This document shows positions 7,261 through 13,704 of a stretch of DNA of 14,365 nucleotides, in pieces (the first letter of the stretch is position 1; each line of letters opens with the position of its first letter). The stretch spans positions 5,957 to 20,321 of the forward strand of contig DEUU01000226.1 of assembly GCA_002362735.1 (NCBI GenBank), read 5' to 3'. Source of the stretch: Dehalococcoidia bacterium UBA3254 (lineage in GTDB: Bacteria > Chloroflexota > Dehalococcoidia > Dehalococcoidales > UBA3254). The position numbers were made by a program, and so were the translations under genes. The notes below the pieces were generated by a model. The model saw only the letters and a program-made list of their open reading frames with translations, was not told the origin of the DNA and ran no database searches.

Positions 7261-7302
7261 TTAAAATTATCCCCTTTCCCTTTCATTGAAAGGGAAAGGG
7301 GA
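7261..7302 (-). terminator. Terminator of the ftsZ transcript
   Basis: A perfect 15-bp purine/pyrimidine stem (7270-7284 with 7288-7302) has a 3-nt loop, 40 nt after the ftsZ stop. On the minus strand it is followed by ATAATTTTA, a modest U-tract. It closes the division cluster before the zinc-ribbon promoter. Confidence 0.75.
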
Positions 7303-7342
7303 TGGGATAAAAGGGGAGGACCTCGGATAATTCTGAATTATT

Positions 7343-8458
7343 TTACACTTTGGTTTCAGTCTTCTTTGGTTGAGGTACTGAAGGTATTATTCTTCTATCA
7401 TTAAATAACGGCCGACGCATGAAGGATGGCACATCCAACTCATCTTCAACCTTCAAGCTTCTCAGTAACTTGGTAATCTCTTCATCTTCCATGGAGCCCA
7501 GCATACTCGCCTGAGCGAAACCGGTGGCTACCAGGGTAATTTTCATTTCTTTTTCCATCTTCTCATCGTGGCGGACGCCGAAGATGATGTTTGCTGCGGG
7601 ATCGACTGATTGCCGGATGATTTCAGCTGCGGCATTGACTTCATGGAGAGTCAGATTACTGCCTCCGGTAACATTGAACAGAACACCTTTGGCACCCTTA
7701 ATGCTGACATCCAGTAACGGACTGGCCAGTGCATCTTTCGCCGCATCCACGGCTCGATTAGCTCCACTCCCGATTCCGATTGACATCCAGGCTGGGCCGG
7801 CATCTTTCATAATAGCTCTAACGTCTGCAAAGTCCAGATTAATCATCCCTGGGACGGTGATAACTTCCGAGATGGCCTGGACGCCGTGTCTCAAGCATTC
7901 GTCAGCTTTGCGGAATGCATTCTCTATACTGGTTTGTCTATCACAAAGAGCGAGTAATTTATCGTTAGGGATAATGATTAAGGTATCGCATTTTCCTGCG
8001 AGGCGAGCAATACCTTCTTCGGCATTTTTGGCTCGATGGCGTCCTTCAAAGCCGAATGGTTTGGTAACAATGGCAATAGTTAAAGCGCCGCTTTTCTTAG
8101 CGATCTCCGCAACTACAGAAATTGAACCAGTCCCGGTTCCACCGCCCATCCCGGCGGTTACAAAAACCATATCTGATCCAGTAACAAGTTGCATTAGTTC
8201 ATCGCGGTTCTCTTCTGCTGCTTTGCAGCCGACATTAGGGTCTCCTCCCGCCCCTAATCCTTTCGTCAGTCTTTCTCCTAATTGGAATCGAATGGGTGCT
8301 TCGGTGATCGCCAGGGCTTGAGCATCGGTATTCATCGCGATGAATTCGACGCCCCGGATATTATCCCTGACCATACGTGTAATAGCATTGCTGCCGCCTC
8401 CGCCCATGCCAATCACTTTAATTTTTGCTGGACCCTGAACAAAACTCGACTTTGCCAT
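7343..8458 (-). CDS. ftsZ: Cell division protein FtsZ
   Basis: This 371-residue tubulin homologue is the GTPase that polymerises into the cytokinetic ring. The nucleotide-binding domain begins IKVIGMGGGGSNA (about 13-25). The tubulin signature GGGTGTG is at 105-111 but continues SISVV, where most FtsZ have AAPVV or SAPVV. The catalytic T7 loop NLDFADVRAIM (207-217) is intact. The globular part ends near 325. The C-terminal FtsA-binding peptide DVPSFMRR (342-349) follows after a very short linker, and a basic tail of about 22 residues comes after it. AAGGAG lies 4 nt from the ATG. It is the last gene of mraZ-rsmH-ftsA-ftsZ. It has a 142-nt leader with a possible MraZ box, so separate control is possible. 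Confidence 0.97.
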   Translation of the reverse strand: MAKSSFVQGPAKIKVIGMGGGGSNAITRMVRDNIRGVEFIAMNTDAQALAITEAPIRFQLGERLTKGLGAGGDPNVGCKAAEENRDELMQLVTGSDMVFVTAGMGGGTGTGSISVVAEIAKKSGALTIAIVTKPFGFEGRHRAKNAEEGIARLAGKCDTLIIIPNDKLLALCDRQTSIENAFRKADECLRHGVQAISEVITVPGMINLDFADVRAIMKDAGPAWMSIGIGSGANRAVDAAKDALASPLLDVSIKGAKGVLFNVTGGSNLTLHEVNAAAEIIRQSVDPAANIIFGVRHDEKMEKEMKITLVATGFAQASMLGSMEDEEITKLLRSLKVEDELDVPSFMRRPLFNDRRIIPSVPQPKKTETKV

Positions 8459-8533
8459 TTTTCTCCTTCCTTCTTTATCTGTTTATTTTATTTTTATTGG
8501 TTTTACTCAATTTTCCTTTCTAATATCTAAACC

Positions 8534-8545
8534 TTACCCACTTTT
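8534..8545 (-). promoter_or_regulatory. Putative MraZ-type box in the ftsZ leader
   Basis: AAAAGTGGGTAA on the minus strand lies 75 nt before the ftsZ start. It is identical over 12 bases to the sequence at 11418-11429 in the mraZ promoter region. GTGGG-type repeats are the known recognition element of MraZ. No matching -35/-10 pair is evident beside it. The rest of the 8459-8600 gap is AT-rich with no clear hairpin. Confidence 0.4.
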
Positions 8546-8600
8546 CTAAGCTTAAATATTGATTTTCCCTCAGGATATTTAACGTATTTTGGAATTTAAT

Positions 8601-9827
8601 CTATTTTCGGCCAAACAAGCTTCGCAGCCGGGAAACTACGCTGAATATGCGGAGGAATCCTACTCGTTTGCTTTGCCAGATGGGCTGCGTGTCGTTTTTA
8701 GCTGCCCAGAGGACCAGCCCGACTGCGGTGGCGTAAGCCGGGTCGCGTAATGATTCGGGGATGCCGGGTAAATTGGCTGGTAATCCGACTCTCACCGGAA
8801 GGCGAATCATATCACGGGCTAAACTATCTATTCCGGAAAGGTTGGAACTACCGCCGGTAAATACCAAACCGGATGGAACCAGTTGCTCATAATCGTTTTG
8901 GGGAAGCTCCAGCATGACCAGACGGACGATCTCTTCGATCCGGGCGCGGACTATGTCACACAAATCTTGATAGGAGACTCCATGGCCATCTTGAAGCATT
9001 TCCTCAGGAGTCTGTCTCTTACCTTCGTAAACCGGCATCACGCTGGCGTATCTTTTTTTCATATTCTCTGCCACGTCGAATGGTAATCCTAATCCCATTG
9101 CGACGTCACGGGTAAGCTGATATCCAGCTACGGGCAGGACTGCTGTATGCCAGATACTTCCATCGCGGAAGATTGCTACATCCGTTGTGCCGCCGCCGAT
9201 ATCTGCCAGAATGACTCCGGATTGCTTTTCCTCTTCGTTCAGGACTGCCTCGCTGGAAGCCAGGGGTTCGAGAACTATGTCTTCAACATCAATCCCGACG
9301 CTGCGCACGCATTTGATAACATTTTGGACCGAGGTCATAGCTGTGGTAATGATATGAGTTTCCACATCCAATCTCTGGCCGTGCATCCCAACCGGATTTT
9401 TCACTCCGGTTTGTCCATCAATGGCAAAACCTCTGGGGATAATATGCAGTAATTTCCGTTCTGCGGGTACTTTAATATTCTGAGCGCTCTTCATAACGCG
9501 CTTTAAATCGTCAGGCCGGACCAACCTGTCGCCATTGCTAATTGAAACAGCACCTCTGTTATTGACCGAAGTAATATGCCGCCCGGTAACTCCAATATAG
9601 GCGGACTCTATTTTGTGACCATACATCAATTCAGCTTTTCTTACTGAAGCCTGAATTGATTGGGATGCCTCTTTGATGTTGACTACCAGACCTTTATGCA
9701 ATCCAGCGGAGGGGGTTATTCCTATACCAACGACTCTGATTTTCCTTGAATCTTCTACATTTGCGGTAATGGTGCAGACTTTAGTGGTTCCAACGTCAAT
9801 GGCGGTTACCAGTCCTGGCTTTTTCAT
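8601..9827 (-). CDS. ftsA: Cell division protein FtsA
   Basis: This 408-residue actin-fold ATPase anchors FtsZ filaments to the membrane. Phosphate-1 is AIDVGTTKV (9-17), phosphate-2 is ADIGGGTTDVAIF (208-220), and the adenosine motif is VFTGGSSNLSG (322-332). The FtsA-specific 1C (SHS2) subdomain covers about 82-162. The C-terminal end, VGFLRIFSVVSRLRSLFGRK (389-408), is an amphipathic basic helix of the kind used for membrane targeting. AAGGAG lies 5 nt from the ATG. It follows rsmH by 68 nt and precedes ftsZ. No FtsQ, FtsW or FtsI is encoded alongside, so in this locus FtsA is the only visible membrane link for FtsZ. Confidence 0.96.
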   Translation of the reverse strand: MKKPGLVTAIDVGTTKVCTITANVEDSRKIRVVGIGITPSAGLHKGLVVNIKEASQSIQASVRKAELMYGHKIESAYIGVTGRHITSVNNRGAVSISNGDRLVRPDDLKRVMKSAQNIKVPAERKLLHIIPRGFAIDGQTGVKNPVGMHGQRLDVETHIITTAMTSVQNVIKCVRSVGIDVEDIVLEPLASSEAVLNEEEKQSGVILADIGGGTTDVAIFRDGSIWHTAVLPVAGYQLTRDVAMGLGLPFDVAENMKKRYASVMPVYEGKRQTPEEMLQDGHGVSYQDLCDIVRARIEEIVRLVMLELPQNDYEQLVPSGLVFTGGSSNLSGIDSLARDMIRLPVRVGLPANLPGIPESLRDPAYATAVGLVLWAAKNDTQPIWQSKRVGFLRIFSVVSRLRSLFGRK

Positions 9828-9895
9828 GGCTACTCCTTAATATCTCAAATATTTCTTAATTACCGCCTCCGCTGCATCCTCCCCGGTTTATTTAT

Positions 9896-10969
9896 CTAAC
9901 TTCTAAATTCTCTCTGTAAAGATAAAAATGTCTTTCTTAATTTTTCTATCAAGGCCGGTTTTCGCCAACCCTGATTTTTTTCTTCAGTGGAGTAATTTAG
10001 TTGTTCAACAGCTTGTTCATATTGTTCAGTAGGTGTGATAATCCTCTCTACGGTTCGGAGTTTTGCGCTCCGGCTTCGAGGATTCATCTCAACTTCGGCA
10101 GGGGAAGGGGTCACAATTTTGCGAGTAATAATTTTGAGGTTAGCCTTATGTCCGCACGTGCATTTAATCACTTCCGGCGGGCAGATGCAGTTCCTGGATT
10201 CTTTTTGCATAAAGTGCTTGACGATCCGGTCTTCCAGAGAATGGTAGCTGATAACAACCAATCTCCCGCCGAATCCCAGCAGTCCAAGCGCCTGGTTTAA
10301 CGAAGATTCCAGATTTTCCATTTCATGATTGACAACAATTCGCAAAGCTTGAAAGGTCCGTGTTGCCGGATGAATTTTCCCATGTCTGCCGCCTACCGCT
10401 TCCTCCACAATATTCGCCAGTTCAAGCGTACTATGAACAGGTCGTTTTTGAACGATCTGTTTGGCGATCTGGCGGTTGTTAGTCTCTTCACCGTACGTCT
10501 TAATGATGCGTGCCAGTTCTATTTCAGAAGATTTATTCACAATATCAGCCGCGGATTTCTTTTGAGTTGGACTAAAACGCATATCCAGTGGCGCATCGTG
10601 TTGAAAACTGAAGCCTCGTCCTTCCTCATCCAGTTGAGGTGAAGAAAGACCTAAGTCAAATAAAATTCCATGGACAGGGAAAAAGTCATATTTAATACAA
10701 ATATCTCGTAAGTTAACAAAGTTGTCGTTTACCATGAGCATCGACTTATCAAATTGTTTTAGTTTCTCACTGGCATTCTTTATCGCCTCGGGGTCAGCAT
10801 CTATTCCGAGTAATTGACCGCCAGGGGAGCTGTGTTCCAAAATAGCCTGAGAGTGTCCGCCGTACCCTAAAGTACAATCGATATAACGGCCTCCAGCCTG
10901 AACTGCCAGGTTCTCAATGACCTCGCGGGCTAATACCGGAATATGGGTAGTTGTCATCGTGACTCCCAT
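9896..10969 (-). CDS. rsmH: 16S rRNA (cytosine-1402-N4)-methyltransferase RsmH (MraW)
   Basis: This S-adenosylmethionine-dependent enzyme methylates N4 of C1402 in the decoding centre of 16S rRNA. It opens with HIPVLAREV. The SAM-binding motif is [10 protein letters not shown] (31-40), with the acidic ribose-binding loop GIDADPEA at 55-62. [13 protein letters not shown] is at 102-114 and SYHSLEDR at 241-248. A Cys cluster typical of many RsmH is at 261/263/270/272. The usual end motif [12 protein letters not shown] stops at 309. A basic, helical 48-residue tail with no membrane segment follows. The ATG overlaps the mraZ stop as TAATG, with GGAG 8 nt upstream. A second in-frame ATG at 10957 has GGGAG at 5 nt and is also possible (353 residues). 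Confidence 0.96.
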   Translation of the reverse strand: MGVTMTTTHIPVLAREVIENLAVQAGGRYIDCTLGYGGHSQAILEHSSPGGQLLGIDADPEAIKNASEKLKQFDKSMLMVNDNFVNLRDICIKYDFFPVHGILFDLGLSSPQLDEEGRGFSFQHDAPLDMRFSPTQKKSAADIVNKSSEIELARIIKTYGEETNNRQIAKQIVQKRPVHSTLELANIVEEAVGGRHGKIHPATRTFQALRIVVNHEMENLESSLNQALGLLGFGGRLVVISYHSLEDRIVKHFMQKESRNCICPPEVIKCTCGHKANLKIITRKIVTPSPAEVEMNPRSRSAKLRTVERIITPTEQYEQAVEQLNYSTEEKNQGWRKPALIEKLRKTFLSLQREFRS

Positions 10970-11400
10970 TAACGCCGCTCCAGAGTCTCAATAATCTGCG
11001 AGGCTTCTTCCAGGCTGGTCGTTTTTTCCGATTGCCAGAGTTCCTTGCTCCACAATTCCAGGTAAGTATTGGTACCGGCGATTACCACATCCTCATCGAT
11101 GCCGGCATATTGTCTAAGCTGGCTTGGAAGGACAATTCTTCCCTGGCCGTCTATTTCTACGTTAAAGGAGGTGGCAAAAAAAGCGCGGTTTAATCTTCTG
11201 AGTTTACTGGGTATAATAGGTCCAGAGGTAAGAGAATCAGCCAGCTTTTTCCATTCGGGGAGAGGATAGATAGTGATGCATTTTTCCATACCGGGACATA
11301 ACACGGCTCCTTCTTTTTTCAGTTCTTCCGTCCTGAATTTAGGAGGAATTGAAACTCGTCCTTTTTCATCCACCCGGTATTCGAATTCGCCGATAAACAT
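10969..11400 (-). CDS. mraZ: Transcriptional regulator MraZ
   Basis: This 143-residue DNA-binding protein has two SpoVT-AbrB-like half-domains, marked by DEKGRVSIP (11-19) and DGQGRIVLP (84-92). It forms rings and represses the division cluster from direct repeats ahead of its own gene. The start at 11400 is preferred because family members begin MF.GE and GGTGGTGA (minus strand, 11409-11416) lies 8 nt upstream. The ATG at 11418 lies inside the operator-like TGG repeats and would add six residues. It is the first gene of the four-gene cluster and overlaps rsmH by one base. Confidence 0.95.
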   Translation of the reverse strand: MFIGEFEYRVDEKGRVSIPPKFRTEELKKEGAVLCPGMEKCITIYPLPEWKKLADSLTSGPIIPSKLRRLNRAFFATSFNVEIDGQGRIVLPSQLRQYAGIDEDVVIAGTNTYLELWSKELWQSEKTTSLEEASQIIETLERR

Positions 11401-11411
11401 GGGATAATTCA

Positions 11412-11461
11412 CCACCATTACCCACTTTTTACCATGTTACCATACCCCCAGCATTTGTCAA
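11412..11461 (-). promoter_or_regulatory. mraZ promoter with MraZ-type TGG repeats
   Basis: On the minus strand a perfect -35 TTGACA (11456-11461) is followed, 16 nt on, by -10 TAACAT (11434-11439). TGG units recur, with first bases at 11450, 11442, 11434, 11424, 11417 and 11414. They include two ATGGTAA copies 8 nt apart and one GTGGGTAA. The units cover the spacer, the -10 and the predicted start of transcription, as expected for an autorepressor. MraZ of other bacteria binds TGGGN or GTG-type direct repeats. The exact spacing here is irregular. Confidence 0.66.
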
Positions 11462-11758
11462 TACCCTTTTATGGTATTTTTTTATAATTTTGGTAATATT
11501 TATTTATAAATCTATTAACCTTATTCTTCTTCTTTCATTTGATATATGAAGATAAAAAGGTATTCATTATTAATAGTAATGGACTTGATAGGCTCCGAAT
11601 AAAGTATTACTTCCATAATTCCGTTTTTTGTTATCTTGAATTAGAAAATTCCAGATCCGGACCACTGATTCCATGTCCAAAGAATTCCTGAATTGTCCGG
11701 CGACGCATGACATTACTCTCTAATGGCGCAGTAACCTTCGCACATTCGTCAGTTTTCT
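11462..11758. other. Intergenic region between mraZ and mog
   Basis: The left part (to about 11580) is very AT-rich and includes TGGTA words on the plus strand at 11472 and 11491, facing the mraZ repeats. The right part is more balanced in composition. No strong hairpin, RNA gene or conserved gene is recognisable. A 47-codon minus-strand frame is described separately. Confidence 0.5.
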
Positions 11759-11774
11759 TTGCTAGAAGTTCCAA
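11631..11774 (-). other. Possible small ORF or gene remnant (47 codons)
   Basis: An open minus-strand frame starts at TTG (11774) and ends with TAA (11631). It contains an internal ATG before RRRTIQEFFGHGISGP. The peptide is compositionally plausible but has no recognised domain and no ribosome binding site at the TTG. It lies antisense to the mog promoter. It may be a decayed gene fragment or chance. Confidence 0.2.
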
Positions 11775-11786
11775 TTATGGTAAAAT
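11759..11786 (+). promoter_or_regulatory. Probable mog promoter
   Basis: TTGCTA (11759-11764) and TAAAAT (11781-11786) are separated by 16 nt, and transcription would start near 11793, some 28 nt before the gene. The leader includes GAAAGTGG at 11804-11811, loosely like the MraZ-type core. Confidence 0.48.
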
Positions 11787-11820
11787 AAAATGCGTTTTGG
11801 TGTGAAAGTGGAAAAAGGAA

Positions 11821-12324
11821 ATGATTAATTTCGGTATATTAACTATTAGTGATAAAGGCTCGCGGGGGGAAAGGTATGATGGGAGCGGGGCAGCTATACA
11901 GGATAGGGTAGCTATCATGGGTGGGCGGGTCGTCCGTTATGATATTGTCCCGGATGAGATAGACATTATACGTCGCCGGCTTATTGAATGGGCTGATGCC
12001 GGAGATGTTGACGTAATCCTGACTACTGGAGGAACCGGGTTAGGACCGAGAGATGTAACTCCGGAAGCTACGACACCCATCCTGGACAAATTGGTACCGG
12101 GCATAACGGAAGCAATGCGAATGGAGACTTTCGGTAAAAGCCCAACAGCCATTTTGAGCCGGGCTGTGGCAGGCGTCCGGAAAAAATGTTTGATCATTAA
12201 TTTGCCCGGCAGCCCTGGAGGCGTAAGAGAATGCCTGGAAGTTATTGTCACTGCTGTCGTTCATGCAGTAGAGATAATCTCAGGTTCTGTGACGGAGCAT
12301 AAACCGGAAGCATATCAAAGGTGA
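11821..12324 (+). CDS. MogA/MoaB-family molybdenum cofactor biosynthesis protein
   Basis: This 167-residue protein has the MoCF-binding fold. The N-terminus is ILTISDKGSRGERYDGSG. The molybdopterin-binding loop is TTGGTGLGPRDVTPEAT (68-84), and INLPGSPGGVRECLE (126-140) is the second conserved loop. Family members adenylylate molybdopterin before molybdate insertion. MogA and MoaB cannot be separated safely by reading alone. The start is the only ATG that gives the canonical N-terminus. A weak GTGG at 11808 or AAAGGAA directly against the ATG may serve as ribosome site. It stands alone ahead of trmD, with no other cofactor genes in view. Its presence implies molybdenum or tungsten enzymes elsewhere in the genome. 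Confidence 0.92.
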   Translation: MINFGILTISDKGSRGERYDGSGAAIQDRVAIMGGRVVRYDIVPDEIDIIRRRLIEWADAGDVDVILTTGGTGLGPRDVTPEATTPILDKLVPGITEAMRMETFGKSPTAILSRAVAGVRKKCLIINLPGSPGGVRECLEVIVTAVVHAVEIISGSVTEHKPEAYQR

Positions 12325-12347
12325 AGCATCACTTTTTTGTTGTAGTT

Positions 12348-12376
12348 TTGACTTTTAATTTTTAATTTTAAAATTA
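12348..12376 (+). promoter_or_regulatory. Candidate trmD promoter in an AT-rich spacer
   Basis: TTGACT (12348-12353) and TAAAAT (12369-12374) are 15 nt apart, a short spacer. A 14-base palindrome, TAATTTTAAAATTA, lies at 12363-12376. Transcription would begin at about 12381, next to the trmD ATG at 12382, which has no Shine-Dalgarno. A leaderless transcript is possible, and read-through from mog is the alternative. Confidence 0.38.
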
Positions 12377-12381
12377 GTAAT

Positions 12382-13080
12382 ATGCGTATCGATTTTTTTA
12401 CCCTTTTTCCCCAGATGTTTGTGGGTCCTCTGGATAGTAGTATACTGAAGAGGGCAGCCGATCGGGGATTGGTGAACTTTAACATTTATAATATCCGGGA
12501 CTATACTCACGATAAGCATCATACTGCTGATGATTATGCTTATGGGGGTGGGGCTGGGATGGTAATGAAACCTGAGCCAGTCTTCGAGGCGGTAGAAACC
12601 GTAAAGTCCAATGCACTGGAGATGGTTAATAAGAATCCATCAGTGGTCTTATTAACTCCACAGGGCCGTCTTTTTTGCCAGACGGTAGCTGCTGAATTGG
12701 CTCAACATGATTGGTTGATGTTTATCTGCGGCCATTATGAAGGCATCGATGAACGTATTCGGGAGCATCTGGCAACATATGAAATTAGCATTGGCGATTA
12801 CGTGATAACCGGTGGGGAGCTTGCAGCAATGGTTGTCGCAGATGCGGTAGCAAGACTATTGCCGGGAGTTCTGGGATCCGGTGAATCTTTGCTTTACGAG
12901 TCGCATACAGGCGGATTACTGGAATATCCTCAATACACACGCCCGGAAATTTTTCGCGGCTGGGCTGTCCCTGAAATCTTGCTTTCAGGAAATCATAGCG
13001 AGATTGCAAAATGGCGGCACGAACAGTCTATTAAACGTACGAGGGAACGCCGGCCGGACCTTTTAAAAGAGAACGGATGA
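12382..13080 (+). CDS. trmD: tRNA (guanine-N1)-methyltransferase TrmD
   Basis: This 232-residue SPOUT-fold enzyme uses S-adenosylmethionine to form m1G37 next to the anticodon, preventing frameshifts. Conserved elements are [13 protein letters not shown] (1-13), [17 protein letters not shown] (50-66), [11 protein letters not shown] (116-126), the trefoil-knot strand [15 protein letters not shown] (136-150) and [14 protein letters not shown] (181-194). Arg158 matches the catalytic Arg154 of the E. coli enzyme. The position of the catalytic Asp169 reads Glu (173) by my hand alignment, which is unusual. It is somewhat shorter than the 255-residue E. coli protein, mainly at the C-terminus. No ribosome binding site is visible. 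It is followed by rplS 73 nt downstream, the classic trmD-rplS order, but rpsP and rimM are not beside it. Confidence 0.96.
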   Translation: MRIDFFTLFPQMFVGPLDSSILKRAADRGLVNFNIYNIRDYTHDKHHTADDYAYGGGAGMVMKPEPVFEAVETVKSNALEMVNKNPSVVLLTPQGRLFCQTVAAELAQHDWLMFICGHYEGIDERIREHLATYEISIGDYVITGGELAAMVVADAVARLLPGVLGSGESLLYESHTGGLLEYPQYTRPEIFRGWAVPEILLSGNHSEIAKWRHEQSIKRTRERRPDLLKENG

Positions 13081-13108
13081 TAGTCACGAATTGCTAAAAT
13101 CCGAACCT

Positions 13109-13114
13109 TATAAT
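13109..13114 (+). promoter_or_regulatory. -10-like TATAAT ahead of rplS
   Basis: A perfect TATAAT lies in the 73-nt trmD-rplS gap, but no acceptable -35 exists 16-18 nt upstream; the best match, TTGCTA, is only 12 nt away. It may be a weak internal promoter for rplS-priA or chance in an AT-rich gap. Confidence 0.3.
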
Positions 13115-13153
13115 CTTAATTTTGGAATTGTCTAATTAAAATAGGGGGGTATT

Positions 13154-13675
13154 ATGAACATCACGGATGTACTTGAAGTCAAGGCTAATCCTAATATTCC
13201 TGATCTCACTCCAGGAGATACTGTGAGAGTCAGACAGAAAGTGGTAGAAGGAGAAAAGACCCGTATTCAGGTCTTTCAAGGAGTCGTCATTAGAATCCGT
13301 CATGCTGGAGCGGGGACTAATTTTACAGTTAGAAGAGTCACCTCCGGCGTTGGCGTTGAACGTACTTTTCCAGTATATTCTCCCATGATTGACGGCGTTG
13401 AAGTTGTTAGACATGGTAAAGTCCGCCGTGCCAAGCTTTATTATCTGCGCGGCTTGAGTGCTCGCGCCTCTCGTATTAAAGAGAAGAGGTTGGAGAAACT
13501 CGGAGAAGAAATCAAACCGGCTGAACCGGTGGCTCAGGAGGAACCTGCTCCAACGGATGCTCAGGCGGCAGAACAAACAGTAGCTGCGGCTCCCGAACAA
13601 ACCCCGTCAGCCGTAACGCCTAAAGTTCCAGAATCCAAGGCGGAAGCTCCAAAATCAGAAGAGCAGCCCAAATAG
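13154..13675 (+). CDS. rplS: 50S ribosomal protein L19 with a C-terminal low-complexity tail
   Basis: The product is a large-subunit protein at the interface with the 30S subunit. The L19 core fills residues 1-112, with [29 protein letters not shown] and the family signature [20 protein letters not shown] (57-76). It ends in [19 protein letters not shown], about where most L19 stop. A further 60 or so residues (114-173) are rich in Glu, Ala, Pro and Gln and probably disordered and surface-exposed. The ATG is preceded by AGGGGGG (13143-13149) at 4 nt. It lies between trmD and priA in the same direction, with a 29-nt gap to priA, and is likely cotranscribed with both. Confidence 0.96.
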   Translation: MNITDVLEVKANPNIPDLTPGDTVRVRQKVVEGEKTRIQVFQGVVIRIRHAGAGTNFTVRRVTSGVGVERTFPVYSPMIDGVEVVRHGKVRRAKLYYLRGLSARASRIKEKRLEKLGEEIKPAEPVAQEEPAPTDAQAAEQTVAAAPEQTPSAVTPKVPESKAEAPKSEEQPK

Positions 13676-13704
13676 CTTAAACCCGGTAAAACACAGGATT
13701 TAAG

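Noticed and set aside
7524..8321. A long plus-strand open frame (265 codons) antisense to ftsZ.
   Set aside because: The minus strand encodes a fully conserved FtsZ. The antisense frame has no ribosome site and no recognisable domain, and it arises from ftsZ codon usage.
11657..11700. Inverted repeat CCGGAC/GTCCGG in the mraZ-mog gap.
   Set aside because: It has only six bases in each arm with more than 30 bases between them, and no U-tract or conserved context.
13136..13600. A 154-codon minus-strand frame opposite rplS.
   Set aside because: It is a shadow of the strongly conserved L19 gene, with no ribosome site or domain.
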